A program made the position numbers and the translations under genes. From Candidatus Latescibacterota bacterium (GTDB lineage: Bacteria > JAAXHH01), in NCBI GenBank assembly GCA_022822725.1, contig JAJEAN010000007.1:259435-323434 (forward strand): a stretch of DNA of 64,000 nucleotides, read 5' to 3'. Each line of letters starts with the position of its first letter. The first letter of the stretch is position 1. The notes beneath the pieces are model-generated. The model saw only the letters and a program-made list of their open reading frames with translations. It was not told the origin of the DNA and searched no databases. Below are positions 9,025 to 17,987 of the stretch, piece after piece.

Positions 9025-9291
9025 ATGATCGACCAGGAATTGCTGGACATACTGGCCTGCCCGGAAACCAAAGAGAAGGTGCTTCTCGCATCCGATTCCG
9101 AGGTCGCATCCATCAACGAGATGATCAGGGCGGGCAATCTCGTCAACCGGGGCGGCGAGAAGGTGACGGAACCCATCGACGGCGGGCTGGTACGGGCCGA
9201 CGGCAAGTTCCTCTATCCCATCCGGGAAGAGATCCCCATCATGCTGATCGACGAAGCGATACCCCTTGCCGCCGAGGCGGACTCATCCTGA
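9025..9291 (+). CDS. Trm112-like zinc-ribbon family protein
   Basis: 88 residues. N-terminal LLDILACPETKEKV and C-terminal YPIREEIPIMLIDEA match the Trm112/YcaR family. In eukaryotes Trm112 is the activating subunit of several methyltransferases; bacterial members are small and often uncharacterised. The first metal-ligand position (ACPE) is present, but the paired Cys two residues later is missing, and the rest of a zinc knuckle is not evident. GGAG lies 6 nt before the ATG. Probably co-transcribed with the following transporter (gap 58 bp). Confidence 0.8.
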   Translation: MIDQELLDILACPETKEKVLLASDSEVASINEMIRAGNLVNRGGEKVTEPIDGGLVRADGKFLYPIREEIPIMLIDEAIPLAAEADSS

Positions 9292-9349
9292 ACGGCGCCG
9301 CACGGTGCCGAACCGGCAGTCTCGACTAAAACCCCGTACAGGCATCCGC

Positions 9350-10705
9350 ATGTCCCGTGATTACGACCCTTACGCGCTACTCCCCGAACATGTGAGAAAA
9401 CCGCCCGCCGACCGCTGGTCGACGATCCGCCAGTTGGGACCGGGCCTGCTGTTGACCGGTTCCATCGTGGGTTCCGGCGAACTCATCGCCACCACGCGGC
9501 TTGGTGCCGAGGTCGGCTTCGTCGTGCTGTGGCTCATTCTCCTTAGCTGTGCCGTCAAGGTACCGGTCCAGAGTGAACTTGGCCGCCACGCCATCGCCAC
9601 GGGGCAGACGACCTTCGTCGCCTTCAACAAGGTGCCCGGTCCGCGGTTCCGGGTTACCTGGCTCGTGTGGGGCAGCCTGCTGCTTCTGCTCTGGAGCACC
9701 ATGCAGGTAGGCGGGATATTCGGTACGATGAGCCTGTCGCTTGACCTGATCTTTCCGTTCTTCGGCAACACGGCCTGGCTGATCATACTCACCCTGGTCG
9801 GCATGGGACTCGGCCTCGTGGGGCAGTACATGACGCTGGAACGGATGACAACCATCCTGGTGGCCCTGTTTACGTTCACCACGTTGGCCAGCGCGCTGCT
9901 CCTGTTCTGGACCCCCTACGCCGTTTCGCCCCAGGCACTGCTGGACGGGTTGCGCTTCGCCCTCCCGGCGGACGGCGCCGTGACGGCATTCGCGGTTTTC
10001 GGTATCACCGGCGTAGGCGCCTCCGAACTGTTGCTTTACCCATACTGGTGCGTGGAAAAGGGCTACGCCCGGTCGGCGGGACCCCGAGACGGAAGCGCGG
10101 CCTGGCGTGAACGTGCCCTGGGATGGATCAGTGTGATGAAGAAGGACGTGTGGCTGTGCATGGTCATCTACACGCTGGCAACGCTCGCCTTCTTCTTCCT
10201 TGGCGCGGCCGTACTCCATGCGCAGGGCATGGTGCCGGAGGGATTCGGCACCGTGCAGATCCTCTCGGGCATGTACACCGAAACGCTGGGTAACTGGGCG
10301 TTCTACCTGTTCGCCGTAGGTGCCTTCGTGGTGCTTTTCTCGACGTATTTCGTAACCATCGTGGGCCAGTCGCGCATGCTGGCGGACGCCCTTTCGGTGC
10401 TGGGTTTCGTAACCTATGCACGGCCCAACGACAGGCAGCGTGTCGTGCGGGTGATCGGCGTCCTGCTGCCCCTGGTCTACCTCGTGCTCTACGTCCTGTG
10501 GTCCGCACCGGTCACCATGGTGATCATCGGCGGACTGATGCAGACGATCCTCCTGCCGGCTATCGGTTGGGCGGCGCTCTACTTCAGCCGGACCACGGCG
10601 AGGGAAGCGGGCGTACCGCCGTCCAGGACCCTGCAGGCCGCACTGACGGCCGCCACGCTGATCATGGCGGCATTCGCGATCTACGCGGTGTGGGTAAGGT
10701 TTTAG
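9350..10705 (+). CDS. Nramp-family (SLC11-like) transporter, non-canonical metal site
   Basis: 451 residues with about eleven hydrophobic helices, an inner-membrane protein of the LeuT fold. The first helix reads GPGLLLTGSIVGSGELIATT, and the sixth-helix region is AVFGITGVGASELLLYPYW. True Mn/Fe Nramp carriers bind metal with DPGN in helix 1 and MPH in helix 6. Neither motif is present, so the transported ion or solute is uncertain; Glu residues in GSGE and GASE lie at the corresponding unwound segments. The start ATG 9350 begins the conserved N-terminus; codons from 9266 overlap the preceding gene. Confidence 0.8.
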   Translation: MSRDYDPYALLPEHVRKPPADRWSTIRQLGPGLLLTGSIVGSGELIATTRLGAEVGFVVLWLILLSCAVKVPVQSELGRHAIATGQTTFVAFNKVPGPRFRVTWLVWGSLLLLLWSTMQVGGIFGTMSLSLDLIFPFFGNTAWLIILTLVGMGLGLVGQYMTLERMTTILVALFTFTTLASALLLFWTPYAVSPQALLDGLRFALPADGAVTAFAVFGITGVGASELLLYPYWCVEKGYARSAGPRDGSAAWRERALGWISVMKKDVWLCMVIYTLATLAFFFLGAAVLHAQGMVPEGFGTVQILSGMYTETLGNWAFYLFAVGAFVVLFSTYFVTIVGQSRMLADALSVLGFVTYARPNDRQRVVRVIGVLLPLVYLVLYVLWSAPVTMVIIGGLMQTILLPAIGWAALYFSRTTAREAGVPPSRTLQAALTAATLIMAAFAIYAVWVRF

Positions 10706-10779
10706 GCCGGGCGTCCATGAGGCCGGGCCGGATTTCTCATCGCGGTCGCATCGCGGGCACGGCCCGATCCGTTACGATC

Positions 10780-10840
10780 CGATCAAACCAGACCCGATTG
10801 CCGATCCCGGACGCTGCCCGATCAAACCAGTCCCGATTCC
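10780..10840. repeat. Direct repeat, about 20 bp, two copies 39 bp apart
   Basis: CGATCAAACCAG followed by A/T and CCCGATT occurs at about 10780 and again at about 10819. The second copy spans the stop codon of the Hyu fusion gene (10822-10824, - strand). Confidence 0.65.
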
Positions 10841-13800
10841 CTGTCGCGTGAAAGGCTGTCCTGGTCGCGGAATTCGGGCGGTCCGTAGCCACCCCCTCCG
10901 GCGGACAGGGCGATGATGTGGTCTCCGGGGAGAATCGGCACTTCGGTTTCTTTCGATTTCAGCATCCGCTCCCTGCCGTTGGATACCACCCTGTATCTGT
11001 GCGGTTGTCCCGGCGCGCCGCCGAAGAGCCCGAAGGGCGGGTTGAGCACGCCGTCGCCCGCCATGTTCAGTTTCGCCGGTTCATCCCCCTCGTAGACCAT
11101 TTCGAATACCGCGCCGAGTCCGCCCCGCCAGGTACCGTCGCCGCCGGAACCCGGCCGCAGGTCGTTCCGCACGATCTTGAAGGGGAAGCGCTCCTCGGTG
11201 ATCTCCACGCTGGGGCTCCGGATCGCCCCGGCCACGTTTACCTCACCCACGCAGGACCAGCCGTCGTATCCCCGGGAGGCCCCTCCGCCGCCCCGGCCGA
11301 AGAAGAAATGCCAGATGAAGCGGTTGCCCGTGCGCGGATTGCGCCCGGTGATGGCGAAACGAAGCCTGCGGGAGAACCCCGCGTTCACGGCGTCAGGGGC
11401 AACGGGCGCCAGCGCCTTGAAGACGGCCTCAACGATCTCTTCCCCGCAGTGGTTGGTGCTCATGCAGACCGGCGCCGGCGGATTCGGGTTCACGATCAGC
11501 CCCTTTGGCGCGATCACCTTCACCGGCCGCATGGATCCCTCGTTCTTGGGCACGTCGGACGGCGCCATGTACATGATGGCCACATGGGCCAGCGACCGCG
11601 TGTTGGCATAGGCGCTGTTGATGAATCCGGTGACCTGTGGACTCGATTCGCTCAGATCGATGGTCATGTGGTCGTCCTGGACGGTGACCTTTGCCCGTAT
11701 GGGGATCGACTCGGCGTCGAACCCGTCGTCGTCCAGCAGCGTTTCCCCGAAGTACACGCCGTCCTTCCAGCCGCTGATGAGTTGCCGGATACGCCGTTCC
11801 GCGCTGTCCAGGATGGCTTCGACGGACATCATCAGGCCGTCGGCGCCGTAATCCTCCAGGAGCGTCTGTAGCCGGCGGGCGGCGATCTGTACCGATCCGA
11901 TCTGGGCGTGCAGGTCTCCGGTGAAGTTCTCCGGGTGGCGCACGTTGACCGCCAGCATATGCAACAGGTCCTCCCGCGGACGGCCGCTTTCATACAGCCT
12001 CACGGGAGGTATGCGCAGGCCCTCGTGGTACAGTTCGCTGGCCGAGGGGTTGTATCCGCCGTGGGTTCCTCCGCCGATGTCGCTGTGATGGGCCCGGTTG
12101 ACGGCGAAGAACAGCAGGATCCCGTCGCGGAACACGGGGTAGATCGCCGTGATGTCCGGCAGGTGGCTGCCGCCAAAATAGGGGTCGTTCAGAATGAACA
12201 GGTCGCCTTCGTTGATATCTTCGCCAAAGTATTCGCAAACCGCTTCTACCGAAGGAGGAAGGGCGCTGATATGCACGGGGATCCCTTCGCCCTGTGCCAC
12301 GAGTTGTCCCCTTGCGTCGAGGATCGCGGTGGAGAAATCCCGGCTGGAGTTCAGGATCTGTGACATGGAAGTGCGGATCATGGCGTCGGCCATCTCACGG
12401 GCGATCGATTCCAGGCGGTGGGCCACGACCGAGTGGGTAATCGGGTCCGATGCCGTCGATGCCGTCGATGCCGGTTCCCGAGACGCGGCCGAAGGCGATT
12501 CCGATGCGGTCGGTGTCGGTTCCGATGCGGCCGACGCCGGGTTCGACCTGACCAGGTCCGCGTCTTGCGCTTCCGGGGCCACGGCCGAAATAGCCAGGAC
12601 CATGCCCCCGTAGGGATCGACTTCGAGGCGGTCGCCTTCTTCCACGAGCACAGTGGTGAAATCGGATTCGACGATGGCCGGCCCTTCAATGGCGGTACCG
12701 GGTTCGAGGTCGTCCGCCGCGTAGACGGCGGCCTCGGTCCACGTCCCGGTGAATATGCGGCGTTTGCCTTTTCCGGCATCCGGGGTAGATCCGGTTCCCT
12801 CTTTACCGGGCAGGAGAACGGATGGCAGCTTCCCCGTAACCGTTGCCCTCAGCGTGACCAGGCGGATCTCCTGGTCGAGTTGATGGTAGGAGTACAGGGT
12901 CTGGTACCGTTCGTGAAAGAGCGATGCCCACGCGCGCCGTATCGCATCGTCGCCCATCGCGAGGTCCGGGATGCTCACATTGACTTCGTAGATCTGGTCC
13001 AGGTACCGCATGTCTGCCGTGAACCGGATGGTGATGTTTTCGTCACCAAGCCCCTGTTGCCTGAGCTGCGCGACGCCCTGCTCCGCCATGTGATCCGTCA
13101 GCCGTCTCACCTCGTCGAGGTCGACGACGTCCAGGCTGGCCGTAAACGACTGGGCAAAATCGTACCTGAGGTCTGAGGCAAGCATGCCGTACGCCGAAAG
13201 CACCGGCGCGGCCGACGGAAGATGGATCCTGCCTATGCCCGTCTTGCGGGCGACCTTGCCCACGTGAAGCCCTGCCGCGCCGCCGAAGGCCAGCAGGGAG
13301 AAGTTCCGGGGATCTCCGCCGCGGCGTACGGTCAGCAGCCGAATGCCCTCGGCCATGGCCGTAGTCACGACATCGAGCACTCCGAGGGCCGCTTCCTCCA
13401 GCGAAAGGCCCAGGGGGCCGGCAATGCAATTCTCGACGGACGCTGCCGCCCGGTCCTGGTGCAAGCGGGTGCGTCCGCCGAGGAAATTCCCTGGGTCGAG
13501 GTATCCTAAAACCAGGTTCGCGTCGGTAACCGTGGGTTGTTCTCCGCCGCGGCCGTAACAGGCCGGTCCCGGATCGGCCCCGGCGCTCTGGGGCCCCACG
13601 TGCAGGGTTCCCCCGTCGTCCACCCGCGCGATGCTGCCGCCGCCCGCCCCCAGCGTGTGGAGATCGATCATCGGTACGGCGATCTTCCATCCTCCCTCGT
13701 AATGTTCGCCCGATACCTGGGGATCGCCGCCTTCGATCACCGAGATGTCCGTACTCGTGCCGCCCATGTCGAATCCGATAAGTTCGGTTTCGCCAATCAG

Positions 13801-14667
13801 CCGGCCGTAGGCCACTGCTCCGCTGACGCCGCCGGCCGGCCCGGAGAGTATGGCTTGCACGGCCTGCCGTGCTGCAGCATCCAGCGGGGTTACTCCACCG
13901 TTCGACGTCATGGTGAGCATCTCTTTTTCGAGCCCCAGGTCCGAGGTCTCCTCCTGCATACGCCTCAGATACCTGGCGTAGACCGGTCCCACGTAGGCGT
14001 TGACGGCCGTGGTGCTCAGTCGGTCGTATTCCTTGATCTGAGGCAGGATCTCCGAGGAGAGCGACAGGTAAAGACCGGGATGCCGCTCCCTGATGCGTTC
14101 ACCCACGAGCCGCTCGTGAACCGGGTTCAGGTAGGAAAATATGAGGCAGACGGCCACGGATTCCACGCCGGCCCCGACAAGCTCGTCCAGTATTTCATCG
14201 AGCACCCCGGCATCTACGGGCGCCTCCACGGTGCCGTCCCCTCGGATTCGTTCTTCGAGGGTGCGCCGCAGCGGCCGGGGAACCAGCGGTTCAACGGGCG
14301 TCATCCGGAGATTGTACCGGTCTTCCTTCAATCCTTCCCGCAGCGCAAGCAGGTCCCGGAAGCCTTCCGTGGTGATCAGGCCGACCCGGGCCCCTTTGCG
14401 TTCCAGGAGCGTGTTGGTGGCGACGGTCGTGCCGTGGATGAACAGGCGGGTCCGGGCCAACAGTTCGGCGGCGGGAAGGCCATAGGCCTCCCCGATGTCC
14501 CGGAGTCCGTTCATAACCGCATCGGAAGGTGCGTGCGGGGTCGAAGCCGTCTTGAAATAACGCGGCGCGGAATCGCCTTCCGCCACGACGAAATCCGTAA
14601 ACGTCCCGCCGACGTCTACGCCTATGGAAAAGCGAAGCGGCGCGGCGTCGCCCGACAGGTTGTTCAT
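10822..14667 (-). CDS. Fused hydantoinase/oxoprolinase HyuA-HyuB protein
   Basis: 1281 residues, about the size of eukaryotic 5-oxoprolinase. The N-terminal part (about 1-690) is HyuA-like, with the ATP-binding GVDVGGTFTDF near residue 16, THGTT-like FIHGTTVATNTLLERKGA and GFDMGGTSTDISV. The C-terminal part (about 745-1281) is HyuB-like: ILNSSRDFSTAILD, LNDPYFGGSHLPD, AHHSDIGG and GGGGYGPP. The halves are joined by an Ala/Ser/Thr/Pro-rich linker (about 700-742) encoded by DNA repeats. Likely reaction: ATP-dependent opening of 5-oxoproline or a hydantoin. In bacteria the two halves are more often separate genes. ATG 14667 has GGAG 7 nt upstream. Confidence 0.9.
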   Translation of the reverse strand: MNNLSGDAAPLRFSIGVDVGGTFTDFVVAEGDSAPRYFKTASTPHAPSDAVMNGLRDIGEAYGLPAAELLARTRLFIHGTTVATNTLLERKGARVGLITTEGFRDLLALREGLKEDRYNLRMTPVEPLVPRPLRRTLEERIRGDGTVEAPVDAGVLDEILDELVGAGVESVAVCLIFSYLNPVHERLVGERIRERHPGLYLSLSSEILPQIKEYDRLSTTAVNAYVGPVYARYLRRMQEETSDLGLEKEMLTMTSNGGVTPLDAAARQAVQAILSGPAGGVSGAVAYGRLIGETELIGFDMGGTSTDISVIEGGDPQVSGEHYEGGWKIAVPMIDLHTLGAGGGSIARVDDGGTLHVGPQSAGADPGPACYGRGGEQPTVTDANLVLGYLDPGNFLGGRTRLHQDRAAASVENCIAGPLGLSLEEAALGVLDVVTTAMAEGIRLLTVRRGGDPRNFSLLAFGGAAGLHVGKVARKTGIGRIHLPSAAPVLSAYGMLASDLRYDFAQSFTASLDVVDLDEVRRLTDHMAEQGVAQLRQQGLGDENITIRFTADMRYLDQIYEVNVSIPDLAMGDDAIRRAWASLFHERYQTLYSYHQLDQEIRLVTLRATVTGKLPSVLLPGKEGTGSTPDAGKGKRRIFTGTWTEAAVYAADDLEPGTAIEGPAIVESDFTTVLVEEGDRLEVDPYGGMVLAISAVAPEAQDADLVRSNPASAASEPTPTASESPSAASREPASTASTASDPITHSVVAHRLESIAREMADAMIRTSMSQILNSSRDFSTAILDARGQLVAQGEGIPVHISALPPSVEAVCEYFGEDINEGDLFILNDPYFGGSHLPDITAIYPVFRDGILLFFAVNRAHHSDIGGGTHGGYNPSASELYHEGLRIPPVRLYESGRPREDLLHMLAVNVRHPENFTGDLHAQIGSVQIAARRLQTLLEDYGADGLMMSVEAILDSAERRIRQLISGWKDGVYFGETLLDDDGFDAESIPIRAKVTVQDDHMTIDLSESSPQVTGFINSAYANTRSLAHVAIMYMAPSDVPKNEGSMRPVKVIAPKGLIVNPNPPAPVCMSTNHCGEEIVEAVFKALAPVAPDAVNAGFSRRLRFAITGRNPRTGNRFIWHFFFGRGGGGASRGYDGWSCVGEVNVAGAIRSPSVEITEERFPFKIVRNDLRPGSGGDGTWRGGLGAVFEMVYEGDEPAKLNMAGDGVLNPPFGLFGGAPGQPHRYRVVSNGRERMLKSKETEVPILPGDHIIALSAGGGGYGPPEFRDQDSLSRDRESGLV
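12450..12545. repeat. Imperfect 9-bp and 18-21-bp repeats encoding the HyuA-HyuB linker
   Basis: GATGCCGTC occurs in tandem near 12458-12475, and TTCCGATGCGG-type units recur near 12500-12530. They encode alternating Ala, Ser, Thr and Pro between the two catalytic domains. Confidence 0.6.
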
Positions 14668-14691
14668 TGTGGTTCTCCAGACCGGTCTATA

Positions 14692-14720
14692 TTGACGAAT
14701 TACGACGGGCGGCCTATACT
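14692..14720 (+). promoter_or_regulatory. Sigma-70-like promoter of the carbonic anhydrase gene
   Basis: TTGACG, 17-bp spacer, TATACT. It sits in the divergent region between the Hyu fusion gene and the carbonic anhydrase, about 80 nt before the latter's start. Confidence 0.65.
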
Positions 14721-14798
14721 ATGGCCAGCAGGCAGGCAAGTACGGGACTGCACGCAATGGCGACTTGAGATCGCTCACATTTCCAATAGAGGAAACAA

Positions 14799-15398
14799 TT
14801 GGTCAGAAACATGAATCCAGACCGCATTTTCGAGAAAAACGCCCATTGGATCAAGAGAAAACTAAGTGCCGACCCCGGTTATCTCGAGCGGCTGTCGCGG
14901 CAACAGCGGCCCGAAATCCTATACATCGGATGTTCGGACAGCAGGGTGATGCCAGAGGCCTTTATGGGGGCCGGACCGGGAGAGGTTTTCGTACATCGAA
15001 ACGTGGGCAACCTGGTGTCTCCCGGGGATCCGAACACCCGGTCAGCCGTCATCTACGGCGTCGATCATCTGAACGTCGGGCATATCGTAGTGTGCGGACA
15101 CTATGACTGCGGCGCGGTCAAGACGGTGATGCAGTCGGATGAACTCGGCCCACTTGAGCCCTGGCTGCAGAACCTGAGAACAATCCGGCAACGCCACGAA
15201 ACCGAACTGGAAACCATCCCGGATTTCACGGACCGGTGCGACCGCCTGGTCGAGTTTAGCGTCCACGCCCAGTGTGCCAACGTTCTTTCGTTTTCAGAGG
15301 TACAGAAGGCAATGGAAGAAACCGGGCTTCAAGTGCACGGCTGGGTCTTCGACCCGCGCAACGGCAGGATCGTGGACCTGGACGTCGGAAGCGGATAA
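14799..15398 (+). CDS. Beta-class carbonic anhydrase
   Basis: 199 residues from TTG 14799 or 195 from ATG 14811. AGAGGA lies 5 nt before the TTG and is too far from the ATG, so TTG is favoured. Zinc ligands of the beta class are visible: Cys in IGCSDSRV, with the Asp-Arg dyad in the same motif, and His and Cys in CGHYDCGAV. Interconverts CO2 and bicarbonate in the cytoplasm. It stands alone with its own promoter. Two perfect 36-bp tandem copies begin 3 nt after its stop. Confidence 0.95.
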   Translation: MVRNMNPDRIFEKNAHWIKRKLSADPGYLERLSRQQRPEILYIGCSDSRVMPEAFMGAGPGEVFVHRNVGNLVSPGDPNTRSAVIYGVDHLNVGHIVVCGHYDCGAVKTVMQSDELGPLEPWLQNLRTIRQRHETELETIPDFTDRCDRLVEFSVHAQCANVLSFSEVQKAMEETGLQVHGWVFDPRNGRIVDLDVGSG

Positions 15399-15400
15399 CA

Positions 15401-15472
15401 GCGTTCTCTACGGACGCGGGTCAAGCCGGACGAATGGCGTTCTCTACGGACGCGGGTCAAGCCGGACGAATG
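15401..15472. repeat. Perfect 36-bp tandem duplication behind the carbonic anhydrase stop
   Basis: Two identical 36-bp units (15401-15436 and 15437-15472) start two bases after the TAA of the carbonic anhydrase gene and end before the convergent D-aminoacylase stop. Confidence 0.95.
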
Positions 15473-15496
15473 GCGTGCGGGCATCCCCGCAGGTAC

Positions 15497-17194
15497 TCAG
15501 GCCGATCCCGCCTGCTTGCGCAATACCCTGCCCGGTAGCGCGCCGGTGTGTTCTCCCTTGTCTATGACGACCGCTCCGTTTACCAGGACGCTTTCGATGC
15601 CCTGTGCGTACTGATGGGGGTTCATGAAGTCTGCCCGGTCGATGACCGTGTCCGGATCGAACACCACGAGATCGGCGACCAGGCCCACGTCTATTCTGCC
15701 GCGGTCGGCGAGTCCCAGGCGCATGGCCGGCTGGCCGGTCATCTTGTGCACGGCCGTGGGCAGGTCGAACAGTCCCTCTTCACGACAGTACTTGCCGAGT
15801 ATCCTGGGAAAGGTTCCGTAGTACCGGGGATGGGGCGAAGTTTCGCTCAACGGGCCAGAGACGGCGGCGGCCCCGCCGTCCGAGGCGACCATGACCAGCG
15901 GATGGGCCAGAACGGAAGTGATCTCCTCCTCGCTCATGCCGAACCCGACCATGCCCACGCTTCCGTGCTCCGCGATGAGCAGTTCCCGCACGAACTCGAA
16001 CGGGTCCTGACCGCTTCGCGCGACGATCTCCGATACCCGGCGGCCCACGTAGTCCTGGTTCTCCGCCCTGCCGACCGAGGTGATCATGACGGCGCTCCAG
16101 TCTCCCAGCATGGCCACTTTGTCGACGGCCGCCCGTTTCATGGCGGGCAAGACCTCCGGTGACTGGAGACGGCCGACGAACGCCTCGGCTCCGCCCGCAC
16201 GGAAGCGGGTGGGAAACAGGTTCTGCAGCGTCGTGGCGTAGGCGATGTAGGGATACCGGTCGAGGGTGATGTCCATCCCCTCGTCGATCGCCTGTTCAAT
16301 CATGTCGAAGCATACCGCGACCTTGTCCCGGTTTCGCCTGCCCGAAGCCTTGAAGTGGGCGATCTGGAGCGCGATCTCGGCTTTCCGTGCGGTGCTGATG
16401 GCTTCGCTTACGGCTTCTACGAGGAAATCGTCCTCGTTGCGCATGTGGGTCGCGTAGAACCCGCTGTAGCCCGCCGCCACCCGGCCGAGCTCGGCGATCT
16501 CATCCTCATCGGCGAAACTTCCGGGCGTGTATTCGAGCCCGGACGAAAGGCCCCAGGCGCCTTCCGACATGGCCTGGTCCACGAGGTCCTTCATCGCATC
16601 GACCTGGCGCGCGCCGGCCGGCACGTTCTCGTACCCCACAACGTATCCGCGGATGGTGCCCTGGCCCGCGAGCGACATGAAATTGAGACCGATGCCCTGC
16701 TGATCCAGAGTATCGAAAAAGCCCGTGAAATCCTTCCATCCTATGTCCACGCCGTAACGCCGTCCGTAGCCGTCCTGCAGCGATCTGAGCCGCGCGTCCG
16801 TCAGCGGGGCCAGCGAAGAACCGTCCTGACCGGCAACCTCCGTGGTCACGCCCTGCCGGATCTTGCTTTCGGCCCGGGGATCGACCAGGAGCGAGAGGTC
16901 GGTGTGGGAATGGATGTCGATGAATCCGGGGCAGACGATCTTGCCTGAGGCGTCTATCGTATTACTGCCGGTACCCTCGACCGGACCGATCTGGACGATC
17001 CGGTCTCCCGCGATGGCAATGTCGGCGACCACCGGTGCGGCGCCCGTCCCGTCGATCACCTGTCCCCCTCTGATGACCACGTCGTAACGCTGGGCGATCG
17101 CGCAGCCGTCCAGCATCGTCGACAGACCGCCGACGGCCGCGCCGGCGCCCGCCAGCCCGGTTCTCCTGAGAAAGTTGCGTCTGGACCAGTCCAT
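15497..17194 (-). CDS. N-acyl-D-amino-acid deacylase (D-aminoacylase), Tat-exported
   Basis: 565 residues. The N-terminus has a twin-arginine signal (SRRNFLRR, then a hydrophobic Ala/Gly stretch to about residue 33). The motif LDGC at 28-31 is a weak lipobox candidate, so membrane anchoring is possible. The amidohydrolase core shows HxH (FIDIHSHTDL, His95 and His97), EVAGQDGSS, SSGLEYTPG, THMRNEDD and IAHFKASG, all typical of D-aminoacylases and related N-acyl-D-glutamate deacylases. It probably releases D-amino acids from N-acyl derivatives in the periplasm. The gene starts 16 bp after hisF on the same strand, so it is probably the third gene of a hisH-hisF transcript, an unusual partner. 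Confidence 0.88.
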   Translation of the reverse strand: MDWSRRNFLRRTGLAGAGAAVGGLSTMLDGCAIAQRYDVVIRGGQVIDGTGAAPVVADIAIAGDRIVQIGPVEGTGSNTIDASGKIVCPGFIDIHSHTDLSLLVDPRAESKIRQGVTTEVAGQDGSSLAPLTDARLRSLQDGYGRRYGVDIGWKDFTGFFDTLDQQGIGLNFMSLAGQGTIRGYVVGYENVPAGARQVDAMKDLVDQAMSEGAWGLSSGLEYTPGSFADEDEIAELGRVAAGYSGFYATHMRNEDDFLVEAVSEAISTARKAEIALQIAHFKASGRRNRDKVAVCFDMIEQAIDEGMDITLDRYPYIAYATTLQNLFPTRFRAGGAEAFVGRLQSPEVLPAMKRAAVDKVAMLGDWSAVMITSVGRAENQDYVGRRVSEIVARSGQDPFEFVRELLIAEHGSVGMVGFGMSEEEITSVLAHPLVMVASDGGAAAVSGPLSETSPHPRYYGTFPRILGKYCREEGLFDLPTAVHKMTGQPAMRLGLADRGRIDVGLVADLVVFDPDTVIDRADFMNPHQYAQGIESVLVNGAVVIDKGEHTGALPGRVLRKQAGSA

Positions 17195-17210
17195 GATTGC
17201 GCTCTTTTCG

Positions 17211-17987
17211 TTAATGGGTCAACCGGATCTTCAGGCCCCGGTCGTGAAGGTGCTGCTTGATGGAATCCACCGAGTAGTGGCCGTAGTGCAGCATGGAGGC
17301 CACAAGGGCCGCATCGGCCCCTCCTTCCGTAAGGGCGTCGTACAGGTGCTCCGGCCTGCCTCCGCCGCCGGAGGCGATGACCGGGATGCCCACGTTGTCG
17401 GCGATCATCCGCGTGAGTTTCAACTCGTAGCCTTCGAGCGTGCCGTCCGCGTCGATGGAGTTGACGACGATCTCGCCAGCCCCGAGGGCCTCGCCGCGGC
17501 GTGCCCATTCGAGGGCGTCCATGCCGGTGGCGTGCCGGCCTCCGTGGGTCACGATCTCGTAGCCCGACGGCATCGAGCCGTCGCCGGCCGCCCTGATGTC
17601 CATGGAAAGTACCACGGCCTGGACCCCGAAGGCGTCGGCCGCCTCGGTGATGACCCCGGGATTCCCGACGGCCGCCGTGTTGAGGTTCACCTTTTCCGCG
17701 CCGGCTTCCAGCACCTTCCTGCAGTCGTCGGCCGACCGGAGTCCGCCGCCCACCGAGAAGGGAATGAAAACCTGCCTGGCTACCTCCTCCACCACGTCGA
17801 TCATGATGCCGCGCTGGTCGCTGGATGCCGTGATGTCGTAGAAGACGAGTTCGTCCAGGCCGGCCTCGTAATACCGCCGTGCCGCGGAGACCGGATCGCC
17901 GATGTCCTTCGTGTCGACGAACCGGACGCTCTTGACCAGGCGGCCGTCGCGTACGTCCAGGCAGGAAATGAGCCGTTTGCTCAGCAT
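17211..17987 (-). CDS. hisF: Imidazole glycerol phosphate synthase, cyclase subunit
   Basis: 258 residues, complete (beta/alpha)8 barrel. Catalytic Asp residues are in ISCLDVRDG (near residue 11) and SIDADGT (near 130). Phosphate-binding segments FSVGGGLRS and [13 protein letters not shown] are present. With HisH it converts PRFAR plus ammonia to imidazole glycerol phosphate and AICAR. The start at 17987 gives the conserved MLSKRLI and overlaps the hisH stop by 7 nt, consistent with translational coupling. An alternative ATG at 18002 adds five residues. The other his genes are not in the window. Confidence 0.93.
   Translation of the reverse strand: MLSKRLISCLDVRDGRLVKSVRFVDTKDIGDPVSAARRYYEAGLDELVFYDITASSDQRGIMIDVVEEVARQVFIPFSVGGGLRSADDCRKVLEAGAEKVNLNTAAVGNPGVITEAADAFGVQAVVLSMDIRAAGDGSMPSGYEIVTHGGRHATGMDALEWARRGEALGAGEIVVNSIDADGTLEGYELKLTRMIADNVGIPVIASGGGGRPEHLYDALTEGGADAALVASMLHYGHYSVDSIKQHLHDRGLKIRLTH

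Noticed and set aside
10822-14667. Antisense ORFs over the Hyu fusion gene, e.g. 13537-14814 +
   Set aside because: High-GC shadows without motifs or start signals, fully explained by the - strand gene.
15401-15472. CRISPR-like array
   Set aside because: This and the other arrays are uninterrupted tandem repeats without spacers, and no cas genes are in the window.
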